In this document: in pieces, positions 1 to 7,972 of the stretch
How positions within the stretch are numbered: the first letter of the stretch is position 1
How the letters are laid out: the number at the start of each line of letters is the position of its first letter
DNA from: DASSTJ01 sp035707965
Lineage (GTDB): Bacteria > Actinomycetota > Actinomycetes > Actinomycetales > Angustibacteraceae
Direction: 5' to 3'
Length of the DNA stretch: 12,392 bases
Assembly: GCA_035707965.1 (NCBI GenBank)
Contig: DASSTJ010000108.1
Coordinates: 1 to 12,392 of the forward strand
Notes under the pieces: generated by a model
The model's input: only the letters and a program-made list of their open reading frames with translations
Told to the model about the DNA's origin: nothing
Database searches by the model: none
Made by a program: the position numbers and the translations under genes

Positions 1-1242
1 GACGAGGTCGAGGCGCTCGTCCTCCAGAAGGAGGACAAGGAGGGTCGTCTGATCCTGTCCAAGAAGCGCGCCCAGTACGAGCGCGCCTGGGGCACGATCG
101 AGAAGATCAAGGACGAGGACGGCATCGTCACCGGCACCGTCATCGAGGTCGTCAAGGGTGGCCTCATCCTCGACATCGGCCTGCGCGGCTTCCTGCCTGC
201 GTCGCTCGTCGAGATGCGGCGCGTGCGCGACCTCCAGCCGTACGTCGGCAAGGAGCTCGAGGCCAAGATCATCGAGCTCGACAAGAACCGCAACAACGTC
301 GTCCTGTCGCGCCGGGCGTGGCTGGAGCAGACGCAGTCCGAGGTCCGCCAGAACTTCCTCACCACGCTGCAGAAGGGCCAGGTCCGGTCCGGGGTCGTGT
401 CGTCGATCGTCAACTTCGGTGCGTTCGTCGACCTCGGCGGCGTCGACGGCCTGGTTCACGTGTCGGAGCTGTCCTGGAAGCACATCGACCACCCGAGCGA
501 GGTCGTCGAGGTGGGCCAGGAGGTCACCGTCGAGGTGCTCGACGTCGACATGGACCGCGAGCGTGTCTCCCTGTCGCTGAAGGCGACGCAGGAGGACCCG
601 TGGCAGCAGTTCGCGCGGACGCACGCGATCGGTCAGGTCGTGCCCGGCAAGGTCACCAAGCTCGTCCCGTTCGGCGCGTTCGTGCGCGTCGAGGAGGGCA
701 TCGAGGGTCTGGTCCACATCTCCGAGCTGGCCGAGCGCCACGTCGAGGTGCCGGAGCAGGTCGTGCAGGTCGGCGACTCGATCTTCGTCAAGGTCATCGA
801 CATCGACCTGGAGCGTCGCCGCATCTCGCTCTCGCTCAAGCAGGCCAACGACGCCGCCGTGGGCTCCTCGGAGTTCGACCCGACGCTGTACGGCATGGCG
901 GCCGAGTACGACGAGGCTGGCCAGTACAAGTACCCGGAGGGCTTCGACCCGGAGACCAACGAGTGGCTCGAGGGCTTCGAGACGCAGCGTGAGGCCTGGG
1001 AGAAGCAGTACGCCGAGGCGCACGCTCGCTGGGAGGCGCACAAGAAGCAGGTCGAGGAGGCCGCGTCGGCGGACGCCGCTGCTCGCGAGGACGCCGGTGA
1101 GGCCCCGACCTCCTACTCCTCGGAGTCCGCTCCGGCCAGCCCGGCCGAGGTGGCCGAGGCCGTTCAGTCGCCGGAGGCCGAGGGCGCCCTGGCGTCCGAC
1201 GAGGCCCTCGCCGCGCTGCGCGAGAAGCTGACCGGCCACTGA
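1..1242 (+). CDS. rpsA: 30S ribosomal protein S1 (5' end cut off by the window)
   Basis: Ribosomal protein S1 binds mRNA through tandem OB-fold S1 domains and helps load it on the 30S subunit. The frame is open from base 1 and ends at TGA 1240-1242, giving 413 visible residues; actinobacterial S1 is usually about 480-500, so roughly 70-85 N-terminal residues lie outside. Visible: the end of one S1 repeat (LILSKKRA), then three complete repeats at about residues 41-106, 126-196 and 211-281, the last two with the hallmark GAFVxL/GAFVRV, GLVH(V/I)SEL and (V/I)SLSLK segments. After this comes the actinobacterial tail: a charged segment (EFDPTLYGMAAEYDEAG, then repeated GFDPET/GFETQ) and an Ala/Glu/Ser-rich low-complexity stretch (about residues 345-390) ending DEALAALREKLTGH. 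A strong hairpin terminator follows the stop, separating it from coaE. Identity is secure; only the N-terminus is unseen. Confidence 0.97.
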   Translation, partial: DEVEALVLQKEDKEGRLILSKKRAQYERAWGTIEKIKDEDGIVTGTVIEVVKGGLILDIGLRGFLPASLVEMRRVRDLQPYVGKELEAKIIELDKNRNNVVLSRRAWLEQTQSEVRQNFLTTLQKGQVRSGVVSSIVNFGAFVDLGGVDGLVHVSELSWKHIDHPSEVVEVGQEVTVEVLDVDMDRERVSLSLKATQEDPWQQFARTHAIGQVVPGKVTKLVPFGAFVRVEEGIEGLVHISELAERHVEVPEQVVQVGDSIFVKVIDIDLERRRISLSLKQANDAAVGSSEFDPTLYGMAAEYDEAGQYKYPEGFDPETNEWLEGFETQREAWEKQYAEAHARWEAHKKQVEEAASADAAAREDAGEAPTSYSSESAPASPAEVAEAVQSPEAEGALASDEALAALREKLTGH

Positions 1243-1257
1243 GCCGCTGACTCAGGT

Positions 1258-1293
1258 CGAGAGGCCCCGCATCTTCGGGTGCGGGGCCTCTCG
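1258..1293 (+). terminator. Factor-independent-type hairpin terminator after rpsA
   Basis: A perfect 14-bp inverted repeat (CGAGAGGCCCCGCA at 1258-1271 and its complement at 1280-1293) can be extended inward by a U-G and a C-G pair to close on a UUCG tetraloop (1274-1277). It starts 15 bases after the rpsA stop. There is no run of T afterwards, as is common for actinobacterial hairpin terminators. Because the stem is symmetrical it could also act on transcripts from the other strand, but no minus-strand gene points at it here. Confidence 0.88.
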
Positions 1294-1346
1294 CGTGTCT
1301 CGAGCTGCCACTGGCCGACACGTCCGGCCCGTGGTCTGGCGGCCGA

Positions 1347-1352
1347 TAGGGT
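1347..1352 (+). promoter_or_regulatory. Candidate -10 element for a leaderless coaE transcript
   Basis: TAGGGT fits the actinobacterial TANNNT -10 pattern and ends six bases before the GTG start of coaE, so transcription would begin at or next to the start codon. There is no convincing Shine-Dalgarno sequence in front of the GTG, which supports leaderless translation. No good -35 box is seen about 17 bp upstream (CCGGCC at 1324-1329). This is inference from pattern and spacing. Confidence 0.5.
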
Positions 1353-1358
1353 CGACCC

Positions 1359-1955
1359 GTGCTGCGAGTGGGGTTGACGGGTGGTGCCGGTGCCGGCAAG
1401 TCGACGGTGGCGGCGCGCCTGCGCGAGCTCGGTGCCGTCGTCGTCGACGCGGACGCGCTGGCTCGCGAGGTGCTCGAACCCGGGACCGAGGGGCTGCACG
1501 AGGTCGTGAAGGCCTTCGGGTCGCAGGTCCTGCGCGCCGACGGCAGCCTCGACCGCGCCGCGCTGGCGGCGGTGGTCTTCGCCGACCCGGCCCGGCGGCA
1601 GGCGCTCGAGGCGATCACCCACCCGAGGATCGGGGCCCGGACGGCGCGGCTGCTGGCCGAGGCGCCGTCGGATGCCGTCGTCGTGCACGACGTGCCGTTG
1701 CTGGTCGAGAAGGGGATGGCGCCGGCCTACGACCTCGTCGTCGTCGTGGACGCGCCAGTCGAGCAGCGGGTACGTCGGCTCGTCGGTCGGGGTCTCGCCG
1801 AGCCGGACGCCCGGGCCCGCATCGCCGCGCAGGCGACGACCGAGCAGCGCCGAGCCGTGGCAGACGTGTGGCTCGAGAACGACGGCTCGGCCGACGAGCT
1901 GCGCGTGGCCGTCGATCGGCTGTGGTCGGGACGGCTGGCACCCGATCCCGCCTGA
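1359..1955 (+). CDS. coaE: Dephospho-CoA kinase
   Basis: CoaE phosphorylates the 3'-hydroxyl of the ribose in dephospho-CoA using ATP, the last step of coenzyme A synthesis, in the cytoplasm. The 198-residue protein opens with the P-loop GGAGAGKS (residues 8-15; the more usual form is GGxGSGKS), then the family segment VVVDADALAREVLEPG, ITHPRIG, and HDVPLLVEKG, and ends with the expected Q-x-R-x-x-AD...N-x-G...L pattern (QRRAVADVWLENDGSADEL). The GTG at 1359 is chosen because the P-loop strand begins right there. Length is that of a stand-alone CoaE; the C-terminal UPF0157/GrpB-like domain fused to CoaE in mycobacteria is absent. It follows rpsA, a conserved actinobacterial pairing, but the terminator and its own -10 suggest separate transcription. 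Its stop faces the permease B stop only 20 bp away. Confidence 0.95.
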   Translation: MLRVGLTGGAGAGKSTVAARLRELGAVVVDADALAREVLEPGTEGLHEVVKAFGSQVLRADGSLDRAALAAVVFADPARRQALEAITHPRIGARTARLLAEAPSDAVVVHDVPLLVEKGMAPAYDLVVVVDAPVEQRVRRLVGRGLAEPDARARIAAQATTEQRRAVADVWLENDGSADELRVAVDRLWSGRLAPDPA

Positions 1956-1975
1956 GGCTCGTCCGCCCGGGCGAC

Positions 1976-2935
1976 TCAGTGCAGGCGCACCCGCGGGTCG
2001 AGGACGGCGTAGAGCACGTCGACCACGATGTTGGCGGCGACGACCGCCGCCGAGGCGAAGAGCACGATGCCGATGATGACCGGCAGGTCCTGCTGACCGA
2101 TTGCGTCGATCGCCGCCTTGCCCAGACCGGGCAGGCTGAAGACGGTCTCGGTGACCACGGCACCGCCGAGCAGCAGCCCGACGTCGATGCCGAACTGGGT
2201 GACGACGGGCGTCAAGGCGCTGCGCAGGCTGTGCAGCACGATCACCCGCCACTCGGAGATGCCCTTCGACCGAGCCGTCCTGATGTAGTCCTCACCGAGC
2301 ACGTCGAGCATCGAGGCCCGGGTGAGTCGCGTGTAGGTGGCGGCCGAGACCAGCGCCAGAGTCAGCCAGGGCAGGACCATGTGCTGGAACCAGGGGCCGA
2401 TCCCGTCCGTGAACGGGGCGTACCCGCCGGCCGGGAAGATGCTCGTGCCCGCCATCGTGAGGCGGAAGTAGAGGAAGTAGAGCAGCAGCAGTCCGAGCAG
2501 GAACGACGGCATCGAGTAGAAGAACAACGAGAACACCGTCAGCGAGCGGTCGGTGAACGAGCGTGGCCGGATGGCGGAGACCACCCCGTTCAGCACGCCG
2601 AGCACGAGCCACAGGATGGCGCCTCCCGCGACGAGGGACAGCGTGATCGGCAGCGCGGCCGCCATGAGGTGGGTCACGGGCACCTGGTGGTAGTAGTCGT
2701 AGCCCAGGTTGCCGTGCAGGGCGTTGCCCGCGAAGTCGAGGTACTGCTTCCAGATCGGCTGGTCGAGCCCCAGCCGGTGCGCGATGAGGGCCACCGTCTG
2801 GGGGGTGGCCTGCCGGCCAGCCAAGGTGCGGGCCACGTTGTTCGGGACGATGAAGAACAGTCCGAACACGGCGACCGAGATGATCCACATCACCACGACG
2901 CCGAGAAGGACGCGACGGACGAGGAACCGCACCAT
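1976..2935 (-). CDS. Peptide-type ABC transporter permease, DppB-like
   Basis: One of two membrane subunits of a peptide/nickel-family (PepT) ABC importer; it forms half of the channel. The 319-residue product starts MVRFLVRRVLLGVVVMWIISV, the typical start of DppB/OppB permeases with the first membrane helix at about residues 9-30, followed by an external segment with RLGLDQPIWKQYLDF and GNLGYDYY that is family-specific, then further hydrophobic helices. The cytoplasmic EAA loop that docks on the ATPase is visible as DYIRTARSKGISEWRVIVLHSLRSA, and the C-terminus is VLYAVLDPRVRLH, also typical. The ATG at 2935-2933 is preceded by AGGTGA about 8 bases upstream; a GTG one codon earlier is an alternative. 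It lies 11 bp after permease C and is the last gene of the operon. Substrate cannot be told from this subunit. Confidence 0.93.
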   Translation of the reverse strand: MVRFLVRRVLLGVVVMWIISVAVFGLFFIVPNNVARTLAGRQATPQTVALIAHRLGLDQPIWKQYLDFAGNALHGNLGYDYYHQVPVTHLMAAALPITLSLVAGGAILWLVLGVLNGVVSAIRPRSFTDRSLTVFSLFFYSMPSFLLGLLLLYFLYFRLTMAGTSIFPAGGYAPFTDGIGPWFQHMVLPWLTLALVSAATYTRLTRASMLDVLGEDYIRTARSKGISEWRVIVLHSLRSALTPVVTQFGIDVGLLLGGAVVTETVFSLPGLGKAAIDAIGQQDLPVIIGIVLFASAAVVAANIVVDVLYAVLDPRVRLH

Positions 2936-2946
2936 CACCGCATCAC

Positions 2947-3981
2947 CTACTGGTCGAGCAGCCGGTCGGCGCGGGGGTCGAAGGCGTCGCGCACGCCGTC
3001 CCCGAGCAGGTTGAACGCGATCGTGGTGATCAGCAGCGCGGCGCCGGGGAAGATGATGAACCACCACGCGGTCGTGTAGTAGTTCTGCGCCTCGCTGATC
3101 ATGCCGCCCCAGTCTGCGGTGGGCGGCGGCAGACCGAGTCCCAAGAACGACAGGGTCGCCTCGACGACGATGACCACCGGGATGAGCAGCGAGGCGTAGA
3201 CGATCACCGGCGCCATCACGTTGGGCAGGATGTCGACCGCCATGATGCGCACGTCGCTGGCGCCCAGCGACCTCGCGGACTCGACGAACTCGCGCTCGCG
3301 CAGCGACAGCACCTGGCCTCGTACGATGCGGGCGACGGAAGCCCAGCTGAAGAACCCGATGACGAGGATCGTGACGGTGAGGCTCGGACCGGTGATCGAG
3401 ACCAGGGCGATCGCCACCAGTAGGAAGGGCACCGACAGGATGACGTCGATCAGCCGGGCCAGCAGCGTGTCGACGAGGCCCCCCAGGTAGCCGGCCGCCA
3501 GCCCGAGGCAGACGCCGATCGCCACGGTGAGCCCCGTGGAGACGACGCCGACCAGCAACGAGATCCGGGCGCCGTAGGCGATCCGCACGAGGATGTCCCG
3601 TCCGAGGTCGTCGGTGCCCAGCCAGAAGGTGCTGGACGGGCCGCGTGGCAGTCCGTCCGGCGTCAGCCCGACCGTGCGGTACTGCTCGTCCGGCGGGTGG
3701 CCGGTCAGCTGGGTGGCGAGGGGGGCGAAGACGGCCATCAGCACGATGAGCACGATGACTGCGAGTGACGCCATGGCCACGCGGTCCCGCCGAAGCCGTT
3801 GCCACGCCAGCAGCCAGGGGCTGCGGCCCTCGATGCCCGGCCGCGCGATGCGGGTGCCGTCGTCCGCCTCGACGGACGCCGCTCCCCCCGAGGGGCCGGG
3901 GGACCCGGGGTCGTCGCGCGCGAGCGCCAGCTCGGCCCGCTGCTCGGGGTCCTCATGCGTCTGGCGCCGATGGAGGTTCAC
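2947..3981 (-). CDS. Peptide-type ABC transporter permease, DppC-like
   Basis: Second membrane subunit of the importer, pairing with the DppB-like protein. The GTG start at 3981-3979 overlaps the stop of the preceding ATPase gene in a GTGA arrangement, with GAGG six bases upstream; starts further upstream would run deep into the ATPase frame. The product is 344 residues. It carries a long hydrophilic N-terminal segment (about residues 1-60, rich in D, E, P, G) before RSPWLLAWQRLRRDRVAMASL and the first membrane helix. Family marks include WLGTDDLGRDILVRIAYGAR, the EAA loop EFVESARSLGASDVRIMAVDILPNV, and the conserved end (P-P-P-T-A-D-W-G-G-M-I and FNLLGDGVRDAFDPR). DppC/OppC proteins usually have a shorter leader, so the disordered N-terminus is a mild oddity. 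Confidence 0.93.
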   Translation of the reverse strand: MNLHRRQTHEDPEQRAELALARDDPGSPGPSGGAASVEADDGTRIARPGIEGRSPWLLAWQRLRRDRVAMASLAVIVLIVLMAVFAPLATQLTGHPPDEQYRTVGLTPDGLPRGPSSTFWLGTDDLGRDILVRIAYGARISLLVGVVSTGLTVAIGVCLGLAAGYLGGLVDTLLARLIDVILSVPFLLVAIALVSITGPSLTVTILVIGFFSWASVARIVRGQVLSLREREFVESARSLGASDVRIMAVDILPNVMAPVIVYASLLIPVVIVVEATLSFLGLGLPPPTADWGGMISEAQNYYTTAWWFIIFPGAALLITTIAFNLLGDGVRDAFDPRADRLLDQ

Positions 3982-5120
3982 GACGCACCTCGTGACCGCG
4001 CGGACGTCGCGTCGTCGCCGTCGTCCACGAGTGCCGTGTCGCTGATCTGGGGGCGCTCCCTCGAAAGGTCCTCGCCCTCGTGCACGGGATGCAGGCACGC
4101 CGTGCGGTGACGGTGATCGTCCCCGAGGACCGGCACCAGCGGTGGATCCACGACGACGCAGTCCGGCTGTGCCTTCGGGCAGCGCGTGTGGAAGCGGCAG
4201 CCGCTCGGCGGCTCGACGGCCGAAGGCAGGTCGCCGACGAGGACGATCCGCTCGCGGCTGTCCGCGGTGTCCGGGTCCGGGGCCGGCAGAGCCGACAGCA
4301 GAGCGCGCGTGTAGGGGTGGCGGCTGCCGGCGAACAGAGCGGCCGTGGGGGCGACCTCGACGACGCGGCCGAGGTACATGACGGCGATGCGAGTGCTGAC
4401 GTGCCGGATCACGGAGAGGTCGTGCGAGATGAAGACGTACGTGAGCCCGAGCTCGTGCTGGAGGTCGAGCAGCAGGTTCAGCACCTGCGCCTGGATCGAG
4501 ACGTCCAGTGCCGACACGGGTTCGTCGCAGATGACCAGCCGCGGGTGGAGCGCGAGCGCGCGTGCGCAGCCGATGCGCTGGCGTTGACCACCGCTGAACT
4601 CGGCCGGGAAGCGGTTGTAGTGCTCAGGGTTGAGGCCGACGAGCTCCATGAGCTCCTGCACGCGGCGCTTGCGCTCCGCCCGAGAGCCCACGTCGTTGAT
4701 CGAGAACGGGTCCCCGATGATCGACCCCACGCGGCGCCGAGGGTTCAACGACCCGTAGGGGTCCTGGAAGATCATCTGGATCTGGCGGCGGAACGGACGC
4801 ATGGCTCGTCGCGAGAGCTGCGTGATGTCCCGCCCCTCGAACTCGATCGTGCCGGAGGTGACGTCGTAGAGCCTCGCCGCGCACCGCGCCAGGGTGGACT
4901 TGCCGCATCCGGTCTCACCCACGAGCCCGACGGTCTCACCCGGGTAGACGTCGAGGTCGACGCCGTCGACGGCGTGCACGACAGACCGGTCGCGTCGCAG
5001 CGGCGACGCTGAGCCCACCGGGAACCACTTGGTCACACCGCGCATGCGCAGCAGCGGGGCGTCAGACCTGGGCGAGGGCCGCTGCCCGACCACGTCGTCG
5101 CGCGTCGCCGTGGACGTCAT
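3978..5120 (-). CDS. Peptide-type ABC transporter ATPase, DppF/OppF-like
   Basis: Cytoplasmic nucleotide-binding subunit that powers the importer as a heterodimer with the DppD-like ATPase. In the 380-residue product: Walker A GETGCGKS (68-75), Q-loop MIFQDP (Q119), ABC signature FSGGQ (175-179), Walker B LVICDEP (195-201) and switch His in ISHD (H233). A C-terminal oligopeptide-transporter region (about 270-345) holds four cysteines, C308-x5-C314-x6-C321 and C342. The KWFPVG segment near the start is typical of DppF/OppF. The ATG overlaps the stop of the upstream ATPase by ATGA, so translation is probably coupled. The last 35 or so residues are charged and look disordered; they are encoded just before the equally disordered leader of the downstream permease. 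Confidence 0.94.
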   Translation of the reverse strand: MTSTATRDDVVGQRPSPRSDAPLLRMRGVTKWFPVGSASPLRRDRSVVHAVDGVDLDVYPGETVGLVGETGCGKSTLARCAARLYDVTSGTIEFEGRDITQLSRRAMRPFRRQIQMIFQDPYGSLNPRRRVGSIIGDPFSINDVGSRAERKRRVQELMELVGLNPEHYNRFPAEFSGGQRQRIGCARALALHPRLVICDEPVSALDVSIQAQVLNLLLDLQHELGLTYVFISHDLSVIRHVSTRIAVMYLGRVVEVAPTAALFAGSRHPYTRALLSALPAPDPDTADSRERIVLVGDLPSAVEPPSGCRFHTRCPKAQPDCVVVDPPLVPVLGDDHRHRTACLHPVHEGEDLSRERPQISDTALVDDGDDATSARSRGAS

Positions 5121-6136
5121 GCCGGCACCTCCGGCGCGTAGGACTGCGCGCGCAGGGCGGCGCGCCCGTCCTCGTCGGCCGTCAGCCAGCAGGCCGAGAG
5201 GTGGTCGGGGTCGTCGAACACCGACACCAGCGGGGGGGACGGAGGCTGGCGGCAGGTGTCGAACACGTACCGGCAGCGTGGGGCGAAGGGGCAGCCGACC
5301 GGCAGGCTGATCAGGCTCGGCGGCGACCCGGGGATCGGGGTGAGCCTCGACCGCGGGTCGCCCGTGGCCGGCAAGGAGGTGAGCAGACCCTCGGTGTAGG
5401 GGTTGTGCAGGTGGTAGAAGATCGTCCGACGTCCGGCCCGCTCCATCGCCGTCCCGGCGTACATGACGACGACCTCGTCGGACATCTCGGCGACCACGCC
5501 CAGGTCGTGGGTGATGAGGATGATGGCCGTGCCGAACTCCCGCTGGAGGTCGCGCATGACACCGAGCACCTGCGCCTGGACGGTCACGTCGAGGGCCGTG
5601 GTCGGCTCGTCGGCGATGAGCAGCGCCGGGTCGAGCGCCATCGCCATGGCGATCATGACGCGCTGCCTCATGCCGCCCGAGAACTGGTGCGGGTAGTCGT
5701 CGAGCCGGGTCGCGGCTCGGGGGATGCCCACGAGCCCGAGCAGCTCGGCTGCTCGGGTCCGTGCGGCACCCCGGCTCACCTCGCGGTGCGCCCGGATCAT
5801 CTCGACGATCTGCCAGCCGACCGAGTAGTACGGGTGGAGGCTCGACAGAGGGTCCTGGAAGATCATGCCGATGCGCGCGCCCCGGATCCGTCGCAGCGTC
5901 GAGCGCGCTGCACCGATGAGCTCGGTGCCGTCGAACACGGCGGACCCGCTGATCCGGGCGCCTCGGGCGAGGCCGGTGATGGCCTGGGTCGCCACGCTCT
6001 TGCCGGACCCCGACTCCCCGACGATGGCGAGCGTGGTGCCGGTGGCCACGTCGAACGACAGGCCGCGGACGGCCTGGACCACCCCGTCCGACGTCCCGAA
6101 GGACACCCGGAGATCCCGCACCTCGAGCAAGGGCAT
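5117..6136 (-). CDS. Peptide-type ABC transporter ATPase, DppD/OppD-like
   Basis: Partner ATPase of the importer. The 339-residue product has Walker A GESGSGKS (40-47), Q-loop MIFQDP (Q94), signature FSGGM (152-156; Met instead of the usual Gln, common in the DppD branch), Walker B LLIADEP (172-178) and switch His ITHD (H210). The C-terminal oligopeptide/dipeptide extension contains NPYTEGLLTSLP, IPGSPPSL and four cysteines: C282-x5-C288-x6-C295 and C316. The ATG at 6136-6134 has AGGAGG (6141-6146 on the plus strand read in reverse) just upstream. It begins 31 bp after the binding-protein stop with no convincing terminator between them, so it is read as the same operon. Confidence 0.94.
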   Translation of the reverse strand: MPLLEVRDLRVSFGTSDGVVQAVRGLSFDVATGTTLAIVGESGSGKSVATQAITGLARGARISGSAVFDGTELIGAARSTLRRIRGARIGMIFQDPLSSLHPYYSVGWQIVEMIRAHREVSRGAARTRAAELLGLVGIPRAATRLDDYPHQFSGGMRQRVMIAMAMALDPALLIADEPTTALDVTVQAQVLGVMRDLQREFGTAIILITHDLGVVAEMSDEVVVMYAGTAMERAGRRTIFYHLHNPYTEGLLTSLPATGDPRSRLTPIPGSPPSLISLPVGCPFAPRCRYVFDTCRQPPSPPLVSVFDDPDHLSACWLTADEDGRAALRAQSYAPEVPA

Positions 6137-6167
6137 GGCTCCTCCTGCACTGCTCGCAGCCGGAACG

Positions 6168-7967
6168 TCAGCCGCCCTGCTTGCCGGAGGCGAGCCAGAC
6201 GTTCGTCGGGTCGAAGTTCTGGATCGCCGGCACGTAGACCGCCCCGTGCACCTGGCTGGCGTGGTAGTTGGCGTTGAGCGGGCTGGTGATCGGGAAGAAC
6301 GCGGCGTCCTGCATCACCTGCCGGTCGGCCTGTGCCCACAGGCCCGCCGCCTGCTGCTCCGTGCTCGCCGAGGCCGCCTTGCTGATGAGGGCGTTCGCCG
6401 CCGAGCTGCTGTAGAGACCGAAGTTGCTGCCTTGCGGCGGGAACGACGGCTTGCCGGAGAAGAGCGGGTTGAAGAACGACAGCGCGCCGTTGCCGTACCA
6501 GTCGGCGCCCCAGCCGGCGAGGGACAGGTCCCACACGCCACGCTTGGCCACCGACGGGACCTCGAGGTACTTCGTGTAGAAGTCCGAGTTCGGCGAGGCG
6601 ACGCCCTGCACCCTGACCCCGATCTTGGACAGGTCCTGCTGGATGGTCTGGAACGCCTTGCTGCTGCCCTCGGACGCGTTGCGGTACAGGAACTTCAGCG
6701 TCAGTCCGTTCGGGTAGCCGGCGGATGCCAGCATGCTCTTGGCCTTGGCGACGTCGTACGGGTACAGGTCGAAGCTCTTGGACCCGACGATGTTGCTCGG
6801 CAGCACGTGGGTGAGGGGCGGGTTCACCTTCGGTCCGCCCAGCACCTGGATGATGTTCGACCGGTTCATGGCGTACGACAGGGCCTGCCGGACAGCGACC
6901 TTGGACAGGGCGCCCTTGTTGTTCGGTGACACGGTGTTGAAGACCACGTACGGGTTGCTCGAGGCCGTCTGCCCGAGGTTGAGGTTCGGGTCCTTCTTCG
7001 CGATGAGCGCCGGCAGCTGAGACGGCGGCGGGCCGGCGTCGAACTCCATGTCGGCGCTGGGGGTACCGGTCTGGAGCTGCTGCTGGATGGAGTCCTGGCT
7101 CGACGTCTCGGTGATCTTGATGGAGTCCACGTAGGCCTTGCGGACGGGGTCGCTCGACGGGTCCCACGCCGGGTTGCGGCTGAAGCTGATCGACTTGGTG
7201 GGGACGTACGAGTCCACCTTGTACGGACCGTCGGAGAGGGTGTGCTGCGCGAGGTCGCTGCTGCCCGGCAGGTACTTCAGGAACTCCACCGGGGCAGGCG
7301 AGAAGGCCGGGAGCGTCAGCATGTCGACGAAGTAGCTGGCCGGCCGCGTCAGGTGGAAGACCACGGTCGTGTCGTCCTGGGCGACGACGCCCGGGAGGTC
7401 CGTCTTGGTGATGTAGTCGGCGATGGCGGTGGGGGTCTGCTTCACCTTGCTGAACCCGTTGCAGAACTGCGACATCCCGACGATGAGGCTCTCGTAGTCG
7501 GGCAGACCGCCGAACGGCTGCGCCGGGTTGCAGGTGCGCTTCACGCCGCGGACGACGTCCGCCGCGGTGACGGCGCGGGTCGGGGTGGTGTCCCACTTGA
7601 TCCCCGGCCGCAGGGTGATGGTGTACGTCTTGCCGTCGGTGCTGATGCCGTGCCCCTGCGTGGGCAGCGCCGTGGCCAGGTCGGGGACCGCGGTGGTCGT
7701 CTTGCCCTGCACCGCGGGGTACGTGAACAGCTGCCTGCTCCACATGCGCAGACCCAGGTAGCCGATCGAGTAGTAGCTGATATTCGGGTCCATGTAGTCC
7801 ACGTCCCCGGTGCCCAGCATGTTGAGGGTGCCGCCCCTCACGGCTTTCCCGCTCGACGTCTCGCTCGCCGATCCGCCGGTCGAGCCCGAGTTGCCGCACG
7901 CAGACAACGTCAGCCCAGCGATGCAGATCGTGGCGAGGGCGGGGAGTCGGGTCCTGCTTCGCGACAT
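6168..7967 (-). CDS. Peptide-type ABC transporter substrate-binding lipoprotein (SBP family 5)
   Basis: Extracellular receptor of the importer, anchored to the outer face of the membrane. The 599-residue product begins MSRSRTRLPALATICIAGLT and has a lipobox LSAC with the modified Cys at residue 24. The mature protein shows family-5 (DppA/OppA-type) marks: GGTLNML near the start, TYTITLRPGIKWDTT, AADVVRGVKR, VVFHLTRP, LSDGPYKVDSYV and, near the C-terminus, AWAQADRQVMQDAAFFPIT-like WAQADRQVMQDAAFFP. Two cysteines, C146 (RTCNP) and C169 (QFCNG), are placed to form a disulfide. The ATG at 7967 is chosen over upstream in-frame starts because AGGAGG lies five bases away and the signal peptide begins there. 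Family 5 covers peptides, nickel, sugars and other ligands, so the substrate is not settled. Confidence 0.93.
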   Translation of the reverse strand: MSRSRTRLPALATICIAGLTLSACGNSGSTGGSASETSSGKAVRGGTLNMLGTGDVDYMDPNISYYSIGYLGLRMWSRQLFTYPAVQGKTTTAVPDLATALPTQGHGISTDGKTYTITLRPGIKWDTTPTRAVTAADVVRGVKRTCNPAQPFGGLPDYESLIVGMSQFCNGFSKVKQTPTAIADYITKTDLPGVVAQDDTTVVFHLTRPASYFVDMLTLPAFSPAPVEFLKYLPGSSDLAQHTLSDGPYKVDSYVPTKSISFSRNPAWDPSSDPVRKAYVDSIKITETSSQDSIQQQLQTGTPSADMEFDAGPPPSQLPALIAKKDPNLNLGQTASSNPYVVFNTVSPNNKGALSKVAVRQALSYAMNRSNIIQVLGGPKVNPPLTHVLPSNIVGSKSFDLYPYDVAKAKSMLASAGYPNGLTLKFLYRNASEGSSKAFQTIQQDLSKIGVRVQGVASPNSDFYTKYLEVPSVAKRGVWDLSLAGWGADWYGNGALSFFNPLFSGKPSFPPQGSNFGLYSSSAANALISKAASASTEQQAAGLWAQADRQVMQDAAFFPITSPLNANYHASQVHGAVYVPAIQNFDPTNVWLASGKQGG

Positions 7968-7972
7968 CGCGT

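Noticed and set aside
1164..2252. Long minus-strand open frame across the rpsA end and coaE
   Set aside because: It lies opposite two secure genes, crosses the terminator, and its translation is Arg/Pro/Ala-rich without any domain; open antisense frames are expected at this G+C.
1295..3079. 594-codon plus-strand open frame covering coaE and running opposite the permease genes
   Set aside because: Out of frame with coaE and antisense to permease B and C; the product is low-complexity (H, D, E, R, Q-rich) and has no recognisable motif.
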